A stretch of 36,112 bases of DNA from DATDDB01 sp036524005. Lineage in GTDB: Bacteria > Pseudomonadota > Gammaproteobacteria > Burkholderiales > Gallionellaceae. How positions within the stretch are numbered: position 1 is the stretch's first letter; each line of letters starts with the position of its first letter. Location: NCBI GenBank assembly GCA_036524005.1, contig DATDDB010000118.1, positions 1 to 36,112 of the forward strand, written 5' to 3'. Both the position numbers and the translations under genes were made by a program. Shown here piece by piece: positions 30,901-36,112 of this stretch. The notes below the pieces were generated by a model, which worked only from the letters and a program-made list of their open reading frames with translations, searched no databases and was not told where the DNA came from.

Positions 30901-33299
30901 CCAACGCCTTGACAGCGATCAACGTCCAGACCGGCTCGGCAGCGGCATCCGCCACCTCCAGCCCGAACATTACCCAGACTGACCGTTCGATCTTCAGTTC
31001 TACCTACCGCACGGTGAAATGGGACGGTGAAGTGGTGTCGCAGCTGATCGATCCGGTGACCGGCAATGTTCCGCCGGCCACGATTACACCGTTGACCCAG
31101 CCGATCACCAGCATCGTCAATTCCAGCGGCACGATAGCCGTTAATATGGCATCCCACGGTCTGGCAACCGGCGACCTGGTCCAGGTGGCCAACACCGCCA
31201 CCGGCATCTGCGATCCGGCCTTCAATACGGGCGGCCAGTCCGCGACGGTCGCCGTGATAGACGCGAACCACTTCACGTATCCCTCGGTCAACCCCCTGGG
31301 TGCTTCCACCAATATCGGGTGCCAGATTTCCAAGGCGGGCATAGCCTGGTCCGCCCAATCCCAGCTGGACATCAAGGTGAGATCGGCGACGGACCCGGAA
31401 ATCCTGACCCGCTTCATCTATACCGACGATACCGCCCAGTTGATGCCGCTCAACACCACCAACACGACATTGCCGATGAACGGCCTCAAGGAATTCCGCT
31501 ACAGCCTGCTGCCGGCTGCTGACCAGGCAATGTTTGACAACCAGTGCACCACTACGGCCGGTGTGCCGATCATGTCCCAGTGCACAGCGGTGACGCTGAC
31601 TGCGGCGCAGATCACCGCAGGTAACTCGGGTCTGAACCTGATTGACTACCTGCGCGGCAACCAGACGCTGGAACAGACCTTGCCCAACGCCACCTATCGC
31701 CCGCGCGACCACTTCCTGGGCGACACGGTGAATGCACGTCCGGCTTATGTGCGCGCGCCCCAGTATGACTTCAAGGATGCGGTGACACCGACATACCAGA
31801 CGTTCCAGTCTGCCAACCAGACGCGCCTGGCGACGATCTACATTGCCGCCAATGACGGTATGCTCCATGCCTTCGATGCTGGTCAGTGCACCACTTCGAC
31901 CAGCTGCAACTCGGGCACGGGCAATGAGCGCTGGGCCTACGTTCCGCACGAAACATTCAATTCTCTGTACAAGCTGGCGGACACGAACTATGGCAGCAAC
32001 CACCAGTACTTCGTGGATGGCTCGCCGGAGGTGATGGACATTTATGTGAATGCAGCTTATTCCACTGCCTCAGGCCTATACCAGGGCTGGCATACCATCC
32101 TGGTGGGCGGCCTGAACGGCGGCGGCCGTGGCTACTATGCGCTGGACATCACCGATCCCTCGGTGCCCATCGGCCTGTGGGACGTCTGCGCCAACAGCGT
32201 GCAATGCACGGTTTCAGACACCGACATGGGCTACACCTACGGCAACCCGGTGATCACCAAGCGCAGTTCGGACGGCAAGTGGGTGGTGCTGGTCACATCC
32301 GGGTACAACAACGTCTCGCCCGGTTCGGGCCAGGGGTTCCTGTATGTGCTTGATGCCATTACGGGCGTTATTCTGCAGAAGATTCCGACCGGATCCGGCA
32401 GTATCACCACACCGAGCGGGCTGGCGAAAATAGCCGCGTATGCAGATAATGCGCTGCAGAACAATACCTCGCGCTTCATTTACGGCGGCGACCTGAACGG
32501 TGACGTGTGGCGATTCGATCTCGGCGCACCCGGGTCCGTCCCTGTGGCGTATCCGACCCTGTCTCCGCTGGCGCAGCGCTTCACCACGCTGTACAGCGAT
32601 TTGGCGGGCACGCTGCCGCAGCCGATCACCAGCCGTCCGGAATTGGGCGATCCATGGACGCTTCCCGGCAGCATCAACTCGCTCGCGGGAACCGGCAAGC
32701 CAGCAATCATGATCGGTACCGGCAAATACTTGGGCGCATCCGACCTCGGCAATACCCAGGTGCAAACCATCTACGCGCTGAAGGACGACTTTACCCGGGC
32801 GGGGAATACCTTCCCGTCTGCGCCCACCGTGCCCAACCCCAGGTCGCTGCCGACCGCAACCTTCTTGCAGGGCATGGTGCTGCAGACCATCAATCCGGCA
32901 ACGGGCACCTCAACCACCAACACGGTTGACTGGTCGCTCAAGGAAGGGTGGTATGCAGACTTCCCCGGCCTGGGCGAACGGAACAACCTTGATCCGCAAC
33001 TGGTACTGGGCACCCTGATCGTCATCACCAACGTTCCGACCGCGGGCGGTGCGTGCATGACGGGCGGCACCAGCTACATGTACCAGTTCAACTTCCAGAA
33101 CGGAACGGCACTGCCCGGTGCGCAAACCAGGGTGGCGTTGGGTAACGCTATCACGGTGGGTTTCGTGGCAGTGCGCCTGCCCAGCGGCCAGCTGAAGGTG
33201 ATTGTCACCAACGCTTCCGGCCAGAAGACCAGCCAATCTGTGAATGTCAGCGGAACGGCAGCCACACGCAGTGTGTCATGGCGTGAGCTGACGCAGTAA
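27948..33299 (+). CDS. pilY1: PilC/PilY1-family type IV pilus tip adhesin, very large
   Basis: 1783 aa, far longer than Pseudomonas PilY1 (about 1160). Signal peptide of about 28 residues ending AWA. A von Willebrand A-like domain begins at about 46 with the metal site DNSGSM (55-60), and seems to resume at about 660-860 with T748 (NSTPLREAVA) and D791 (ITTDGYWNG). Between the two halves is a beta-rich insert with three tandem Cys-pair modules (about 244-510); a fourth module sits at 1053-1130. The C-terminal PilY1 beta-propeller spans about 1200-1600: RPRDHFLGDTVNARPAY, NDGMLHAFDA (from 1302), VGGLNGGGRGYYALDITDP, and a calcium-type loop DLNGDVWRFD (from 1515). Family role: pilus biogenesis, retraction control, adhesion, calcium-dependent. 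Ribosome binding site AGAGGAG; last gene of the pilin operon. Confidence 0.95.
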   Translation: MDKAKTSLKGMRAIAGLLMLVAATQAWAGLTDLATAPLATSSGTSVRPNILFTLDNSGSMAWDFLPDYTGGGMGTSFPHCKPNTRCTNGLPPFQANYYNGLAYNPSNTYGPPYNFDGTFKPSMNAANTTNWTLVKQDGYGVQATGTINLVTSYPETIYCNTTGGITLCKQNGVDTYNPFFMDATGTGNPPSYAYPGMGLNFGSATGSANTLFGGWILLNQPTTTAVNLYNGPALTNASQSTTTWTLNSPTVTLSGSTVTLTYTTRVASGPTPAAPATGDLITVSGTNCSNAFTVSGKSITVLSNTQLTYAAGGTKTTNKTCGNAVVTHITTTAMTPNSIASNNVTVSVMLSSLVDASGHTMAVNDLINVSGTGCDIGYRATNALVTSVNTTTNTITYAAQSVLSVPSNTACTISRLIVTPPASPGISINGNLVTAQIPGCCSTTGTANTSDLVLRTGDYVAPFCQYGSAYNAPWVPVTVIDANTFTYTGTTGGTTGSNISPGCYFYKAWLTVAPTMVSYSTTSTRLGAPYEYQIVPVEFCDSPYLTNCVASSVPTGAFTYPAPVRFCNSAATAALPPGSPGAQLSGTTINCQGLFASGGGLNYTSVRYGLFYRVDVVNTRATYGNEVLNGTIQANGTPITFNGVSAIDRTGRTDCVNAPNCTYAEEMTNFANWYAYYKTRIQTMKTSAGKAFMPMDTRYRIGFATINESWVVPTTTTGGQWLPVAMFDLTQKQKWYNAMYSINPGNSTPLREAVARAGRYFAKKYGLPGDPITDDPVEFSCQQNYLLITTDGYWNGTTSNVVDLAGAQIGNVDNNASNPYTTRAEGVYDGGVAGASTTLADTAAYYYLTDLRTPALGNCSSGSTTQPGNTLCSATTPDPYDNVPAGGKDPVSGGLMWQHMVTYSLGLANGLMLYQPNYETATTGDVASIKSGASGCPFSGAGICNWPLPAADSPTALDDLWHAAVNGRGTFYNARDPVSLSTGLTNALTAINVQTGSAAASATSSPNITQTDRSIFSSTYRTVKWDGEVVSQLIDPVTGNVPPATITPLTQPITSIVNSSGTIAVNMASHGLATGDLVQVANTATGICDPAFNTGGQSATVAVIDANHFTYPSVNPLGASTNIGCQISKAGIAWSAQSQLDIKVRSATDPEILTRFIYTDDTAQLMPLNTTNTTLPMNGLKEFRYSLLPAADQAMFDNQCTTTAGVPIMSQCTAVTLTAAQITAGNSGLNLIDYLRGNQTLEQTLPNATYRPRDHFLGDTVNARPAYVRAPQYDFKDAVTPTYQTFQSANQTRLATIYIAANDGMLHAFDAGQCTTSTSCNSGTGNERWAYVPHETFNSLYKLADTNYGSNHQYFVDGSPEVMDIYVNAAYSTASGLYQGWHTILVGGLNGGGRGYYALDITDPSVPIGLWDVCANSVQCTVSDTDMGYTYGNPVITKRSSDGKWVVLVTSGYNNVSPGSGQGFLYVLDAITGVILQKIPTGSGSITTPSGLAKIAAYADNALQNNTSRFIYGGDLNGDVWRFDLGAPGSVPVAYPTLSPLAQRFTTLYSDLAGTLPQPITSRPELGDPWTLPGSINSLAGTGKPAIMIGTGKYLGASDLGNTQVQTIYALKDDFTRAGNTFPSAPTVPNPRSLPTATFLQGMVLQTINPATGTSTTNTVDWSLKEGWYADFPGLGERNNLDPQLVLGTLIVITNVPTAGGACMTGGTSYMYQFNFQNGTALPGAQTRVALGNAITVGFVAVRLPSGQLKVIVTNASGQKTSQSVNVSGTAATRSVSWRELTQ
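28677..29477 (+). repeat. Three tandem Cys-pair beta modules within pilY1
   Basis: Residues about 244-330, 331-418 and 419-510 of PilY1 share a plan: alternating Thr/Val strands, a GD- or ND-L-I-x-V turn, one Cys (SGTNC, SGTGC, APFC), a strand ending in a TYA/FTY pattern, and a closing Cys (NKTC, NTAC, SPGC). A fourth copy is at 31104-31337 (TGIC ... NIGC). The repeats are recognisable at protein level; DNA identity is low. They resemble the FCCH-like beta modules annotated in phage and surface proteins. Confidence 0.55.
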
Positions 33300-33303
33300 T
33301 CAC

Positions 33304-33337
33304 CATGGCGGCATATTCACGTGAATTTGCCGCCATG
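33304..33337. other. Perfect 10-bp inverted repeat after pilY1
   Basis: CATGGCGGCA (33304-33313) and TGCCGCCATG (33328-33337) flank a loop that itself contains the palindrome ATTCACGTGAAT. It starts 5 nt after the pilY1 stop and precedes the true terminator. It could stabilise the 3' end of the long pilin mRNA. Confidence 0.6.
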
Positions 33338-33363
33338 TGAAAGTCAGTTGGAGTAATATTGGA

Positions 33364-33391
33364 CAGCGGGCGTTTGCCCGCTGTTTTTTTT
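33364..33391 (+). terminator. Rho-independent terminator of the minor pilin operon
   Basis: CAGCGGGC (33364-33371), loop GTTT, GCCCGCTG (33376-33383), then eight T (33384-33391). It ends the pilE-pilY1 operon. The last bases abut the ribosome-binding region of thiO, so thiO needs its own promoter or read-through. Confidence 0.92.
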
Positions 33392-33405
33392 GAGGCGTGT
33401 ACAGG

Positions 33406-34473
33406 ATGCAAGGACGAAGCGAATGCGCGGTGATCGGCGGCGGCGTTGCCGGGCTGTCCAGTGCCCTGGCCTTGCTGGAGCGCGGACACGGCGTCACCGT
33501 GCTGGAGCTGGGGGCTTGCGGCCAGGAGTCATCCTGGGCGGGCGGCGGCATACTTTCGCCCCTATGCCCGTGGGATTACCCCGACGAAGTCACGCGTTTG
33601 ACGGGGAGGGGGGCCGAACTGTTCCCCGCCTGGGCGCGAACCTTGCACCGCGCCACCGGCATCGACCCGGAATATGAACCCAGCGGCATGCTGGTGCTGC
33701 CGCCATTCGACCGGGCAGCGGCGGAAGCCTGGTGTGCAGCGCATGCGGTGCGCTTTCAGGCTGGCGGGGAGCAGGAAGGCATACTCCTGCCCGATGTGGC
33801 CCAAGTGCGCAATCCGCGCCTGATGCATGCGCTGCAGACCCGCGTGGCCGCGCTGGGGGGGCGCATCCTCGAGCGCTGCGCCGTGCGGGAAATCGTGGTG
33901 GAGAACGGGCGGGTGCAAAAACTCATGACTGCCTGCGGCGAATGCGAAGCCGACCTGCTCATCGTGGCTGCCGGTGCCTGGAGCAAACAGGTGCTGGGGC
34001 AACTTGCCCAGCGCCTGGAGATCGAGCCGGTGCGCGGCCAGATGCTGCTCTACAAATTTGATGCGCCACCCATTCCGCACATCATCCTGCAAAAAGACCT
34101 TTACCTCATCCCGCGCCGCGATGGCCACCTGCTGGTTGGCAGCACGCTGGAATACGCAGGGTTCGACAAAAGCACCACCCCAGCCGCGCGGGAAGACTTA
34201 TCCCGGCGCGCGGCAGCCATCCTGCCGCAACTCGCGGGCATGCAGCCCGTGCGCCACTGGGCCGGCCTGCGCCCCGGCTCGCCGGGTAACATCCCCACCA
34301 TCGGGCGGCACCCCCACATCGAAAACCTCTACCTCAACAGCGGGCATTTCCGCTACGGCGTGACCATGGCCCCGGCCAGCGTGGAAATCCTGATAAACGA
34401 AATTGAGGGCAAGCCACAGCCCTTTGACGCCGCGCCATACCGGGCGGGGTGGGGGGGATATGGAACCGAATGA
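33406..34473 (+). CDS. thiO: FAD-dependent glycine oxidase ThiO-like (DAO family)
   Basis: 355 aa from the ATG at 33406; a GTG at 33397 is too close to GAGG. Dinucleotide fold VIGGGVAGLSSALALLERGH followed by TVLE, then SSWAGGGILSPLCPWDYPDE. Substrate-domain motifs are GILLPDVAQVRNPRLMHALQ, PVRGQMLLY and DLYLIPRRDGHLLVGSTLEY, and the C-terminal FAD contact is HWAGLRPGSPGNIPTIGRHP with NSGHFRYGVTMAPAS. This matches ThiO, which oxidises glycine to the imine used to build the thiazole of thiamine. No other thiamine gene is nearby, so a related D-amino-acid dehydrogenase role remains possible. The end adjoins an integrase remnant. Confidence 0.82.
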   Translation: MQGRSECAVIGGGVAGLSSALALLERGHGVTVLELGACGQESSWAGGGILSPLCPWDYPDEVTRLTGRGAELFPAWARTLHRATGIDPEYEPSGMLVLPPFDRAAAEAWCAAHAVRFQAGGEQEGILLPDVAQVRNPRLMHALQTRVAALGGRILERCAVREIVVENGRVQKLMTACGECEADLLIVAAGAWSKQVLGQLAQRLEIEPVRGQMLLYKFDAPPIPHIILQKDLYLIPRRDGHLLVGSTLEYAGFDKSTTPAAREDLSRRAAAILPQLAGMQPVRHWAGLRPGSPGNIPTIGRHPHIENLYLNSGHFRYGVTMAPASVEILINEIEGKPQPFDAAPYRAGWGGYGTE

Positions 34474-34701
34474 CCGGTTTTTGCCCGTCTGTCGGAATGG
34501 GTAGAAGTACCCGGCGGGATTGTCGCGCAGATCATGGGACACAAGCCGAGTGCGCTTGTTGAAAAGCATTACGTTCAACGCGAATTGGATTTGCTGCACC
34601 TTTGGCACGTCAAAATCGAGGCGTGGATATTGGAGCAAGCTGGGATTACTTTTGTCTCGGTTAAAGCTGGTTTGCAGATTGTATCGGGGGCGAAAGTATG
34701 A
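34474..34701 (+). pseudogene. Tyrosine recombinase (phage-type integrase) C-terminal remnant
   Basis: Starting directly after the thiO stop and in the same frame, the sequence reads about 75 residues with no start codon at the head: LSEWVEVPGGIVAQIMGHKP, then SALVEKHYVQRELDLL and HVKIEAWILEQAGITF. This is the end of a tyrosine recombinase: the GH of the catalytic set and the predicted nucleophile Tyr in EKHY are present, while the core domain and first catalytic Arg are missing. It was therefore cut just after the usual LRRSF motif. Residues resemble the integrase group found beside betaproteobacterial tRNA genes. It is too short to be active. Its stop overlaps the next small gene. Confidence 0.82.
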
Positions 34702-34898
34702 CAGAAATGTTTTGGTGGGTTTTTGCCGCATGTTTTGTGGTGGCAATTTCTTTTAAAGTTGTCGAGGCGAATGCATATCGGCTGAACAGCATCGCACAAC
34801 TTCCCAACGTTCCAGTGGAAAAATCCTACATGGGGATACTTCTGAGCATTGTTGCTGTGATAACCACAGTATTTCTATGGGCAGCCTTCACAGAATGA
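34698..34898 (+). CDS. Small two-helix membrane protein, unknown
   Basis: 66 aa. Two predicted membrane helices (about residues 4-22, WWVFAACFVVAISFKVV, and 44-63, YMGILLSIVAVITTVFLWAA) are joined by a polar loop. I do not recognise the family. The ATG overlaps the stop of the integrase remnant (ATGA), and its own stop overlaps the next small gene (ATGA). The base composition is visibly more A+T-rich than the housekeeping genes around it, consistent with arrival together with the integrase. A conventional ribosome binding site is weak (GGGGGCGAAAGT), so translation may depend on coupling. Confidence 0.55.
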   Translation: MTEMFWWVFAACFVVAISFKVVEANAYRLNSIAQLPNVPVEKSYMGILLSIVAVITTVFLWAAFTE

Positions 34899-35047
34899 AA
34901 ACCTTTGCCGTTTGCTTTTCGGTATTCAAGTTTTGGCTGCTCTGCCTGATTCTCGTGATGCTGACCAATTCCTGTTACATCGTCGGGTTCCCTTTGCTGT
35001 TTATTCTCGGGGTTCCTGCGCACGTTCGGCAACGGAAACTTTTTTAA
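34895..35047 (+). CDS. 50-aa membrane protein, unknown
   Basis: 50 aa, short, hydrophobic and Cys-containing: KTFAVCFSVFKFWLLCLILV, then a turn (LTNSCYIVGFP) and a second hydrophobic stretch LLFILGV, with a basic tail PAHVRQRKLF. It could span the membrane once or twice, with the positive tail in the cytoplasm. The ATG at 34895 overlaps the stop of the 66-aa gene by 4 nt, the main reason to believe it is translated. No homolog is recognised. Confidence 0.45.
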   Translation: MKTFAVCFSVFKFWLLCLILVMLTNSCYIVGFPLLFILGVPAHVRQRKLF

Positions 35048-35106
35048 TCATTAAGGCACGTACAGCGCAATTTCTTCGCGCCTGATTTCACGCTGTTCTA
35101 CACAAA

Positions 35107-35138
35107 CAAAATGGCTTGCAGGAATTCCTGCAAGCCAT
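35107..35138 (-). terminator. Terminator of the rho-tRNA-Thr transcript
   Basis: A 28-nt perfect palindrome at 35111-35138 (arms ATGGCTTGCAGG and CCTGCAAGCCAT, centre AATT) is followed on the minus strand by TTTTGTTTG. It lies 8 nt beyond the tRNA 3' end. This is a good intrinsic terminator for the minus strand. Confidence 0.8.
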
Positions 35139-35146
35139 TGATTTTT

Positions 35147-35222
<76 letters not shown>

Positions 35223-35244
35223 TGTGCTGCGCATTATAAGCGGT

Positions 35245-36112
35245 TTAGCGCCGCATGGAGTCAAAGAAGTCGGCGTTGTTCTTGGTGGCCTTGACCTTGT
35301 CGAGCAGGAATTCCATTGCTTCCAGTTCGTCCATGGGGTAGAGCAGTTTGCGCAGCACCCAGATCCTTTGCAGGATGTCCGGCTTGATCAGCAGTTCTTC
35401 CTTGCGCGTGCCAGAGCGGTTGACGTTGATCGCAGGGTAGATGCGCTTCTCGGCCATGCGGCGATCCAGGTGGATTTCCATGTTGCCGGTGCCCTTGAAT
35501 TCTTCGTAGATCACGTCGTCCATGCGGGAACCGGTGTCGACCAGGGCGGTGGCGATGATGGTCAAAGAGCCGCCTTCTTCAATGTTGCGCGCCGCGCCGA
35601 AGAAGCGCTTGGGACGCTGCAGCGCATTGGCGTCCACACCGCCGGTGAGCACCTTGCCGGAGGAGGGCACCACGGTGTTGTAGGCGCGCGCCAGGCGGGT
35701 GATGGAATCGAGCAGGATGACCACGTCCTTCTTGTGCTCGACCAGGCGCTTGGCCTTTTCCAGCACCATTTCGGCAACCTGCACGTGACGGGTGGCCGGT
35801 TCGTCGAAGGTGGAGGCAACCACTTCGCCGCGCACGGTGCGGCTCATTTCGGTCACTTCTTCGGGGCGTTCGTCGATCAGCAGCACGATCAGTGTGGCAT
35901 CTGGATTGTTCGAGGAGATCGAGTGCGCGATATGCTGCAGCATCACGGTCTTGCCGGACTTCGGCGAGGCCACCAGCAGGCCGCGCTGGCCCTTGCCGAC
36001 CGGCGCGACGATGTCGATGATGCGGCTGGTGAGGTTCTCCTCGGCCTTGATGTCGCGTTCGAGCTTCAAGGGCTTGTCCGGATGCAGCGGCGTCAGGTTC
36101 TCGAACAGGATC
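35245..36112 (-). CDS. rho: Transcription termination factor Rho (partial, 5' end outside the window)
   Basis: The visible 289 codons are the C-terminal motor domain of a protein usually about 420 aa; the frame runs off the window edge, so no start is given. Walker A ASPKSGKTVMLQ, LLIDERPEEVTEM, Walker B VVILLDSITRLARAYN, Q-loop/R-loop region VPSSGKVLTGGVDANALQRP, FFGAARNIEEGGSLTIIATA and GNMEIHLDRRMAEKRIYPAI are all intact. Rho is the hexameric RNA helicase that ends untranslated transcripts. The stop is 22 nt from tRNA-Thr. The ATP and RNA motifs show no loss. Confidence 0.98.
   Translation of the reverse strand, partial: ILFENLTPLHPDKPLKLERDIKAEENLTSRIIDIVAPVGKGQRGLLVASPKSGKTVMLQHIAHSISSNNPDATLIVLLIDERPEEVTEMSRTVRGEVVASTFDEPATRHVQVAEMVLEKAKRLVEHKKDVVILLDSITRLARAYNTVVPSSGKVLTGGVDANALQRPKRFFGAARNIEEGGSLTIIATALVDTGSRMDDVIYEEFKGTGNMEIHLDRRMAEKRIYPAINVNRSGTRKEELLIKPDILQRIWVLRKLLYPMDELEAMEFLLDKVKATKNNADFFDSMRR

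Noticed and set aside
28578..32003. Very long (1141-codon) open frame antisense to pilY1
   Set aside because: It lies opposite a well-supported PilY1 frame with conserved motifs; the sequence is Arg/Gly/His-rich without domains. It is a shadow of GC-rich codon use.
34474..34701. Integrase as a stop-codon read-through extension of ThiO
   Set aside because: The frames match after the thiO TGA, but the two parts belong to unrelated families and nothing suggests recoding; it is most simply an accident of the junction.
34698..35047. Toxin-antitoxin reading of the two small genes after the integrase remnant
   Set aside because: Both are hydrophobic membrane proteins with no known toxin or antitoxin motif; size and adjacency alone are not enough.

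Overview
The window looks like a chromosomal core region of a betaproteobacterium. Three things point there: the cluster rpoE-rseA-rseB-rseC-degQ/mucD-lepA-lepB-DUF4845-rnc-era-recO-pdxJ-acpS, nadB diverging from rpoE, and a complete minor pilin set ending in a very large pilY1. The order Nitrosomonadales (Gallionella/Sideroxydans/Sulfuricella-like) is my guess from gene order and composition; it is not proven. Most of the sequence is GC-rich, single-copy housekeeping DNA on the + strand with short gaps and many ATGA overlaps. No CRISPR array, intact transposon or prophage was seen.

Layout. 1-299 is a dispersed hairpin repeat with no credible gene. 300-2436 holds a WbuC-like cupin, a methyltransferase and a histidine phosphatase, converging on a SemiSWEET transporter. 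2523-3257 (minus) is a membrane-anchored SPOR protein. 3654-3751 is the SRP (4.5S) RNA, followed by a PagL-like lipid A deacylase and then dnaX-ybaB-recR-rluB (4354-8039). 8193-10784 is a signalling pair: a membrane protein with a class III cyclase-like domain and a PEGA-like tail, then a tail-anchored Ser/Thr kinase. 10823-13127 carries ygfX, and on the minus strand nadB overlapping a small zinc-ribbon membrane protein. 13352-24299 is the envelope-stress / protein export / RNA processing / cofactor cluster. 24578-33299 is the type IV pilus minor pilin operon pilE-fimT-pilV-pilW-pilX-pilY1, closed by a strong terminator. 33406-34473 is a ThiO-like oxidase. 34474-35047 is a small foreign-looking patch: the C-terminal end of a tyrosine integrase overlapping two tiny membrane-protein genes. 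The window ends with tRNA-Thr(CGT) and the 3' two thirds of rho on the minus strand.

How the genes work together. Sigma-E, RseA/B/C and DegQ/MucD form the envelope-stress circuit. LepB, the SRP RNA and LepA serve protein export and translation. RNase III, Era and RluB act on rRNA. RecR and RecO are two parts of RecFOR repair, and each is preceded by a copy of the same inverted-repeat element at almost the same distance from its ATG. The pilin genes would prime type IV pili, with PilY1 at the tip.

The less ordinary observations are: (1) PilY1 carries at least four related, two-cysteine beta-rich modules, three of them in tandem inside an unusually long N-terminal half; (2) the cyclase-like domain lacks the usual purine-specifying residues and sits next to a kinase; (3) an integrase stump, a 66-aa and a 50-aa membrane protein are chained by 4-nt overlaps near a tRNA gene; (4) shared repeats form the leaders of recR and recO. 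No clearly new defence or enzymatic system was found. All homology statements come from motif recognition, without database searches.
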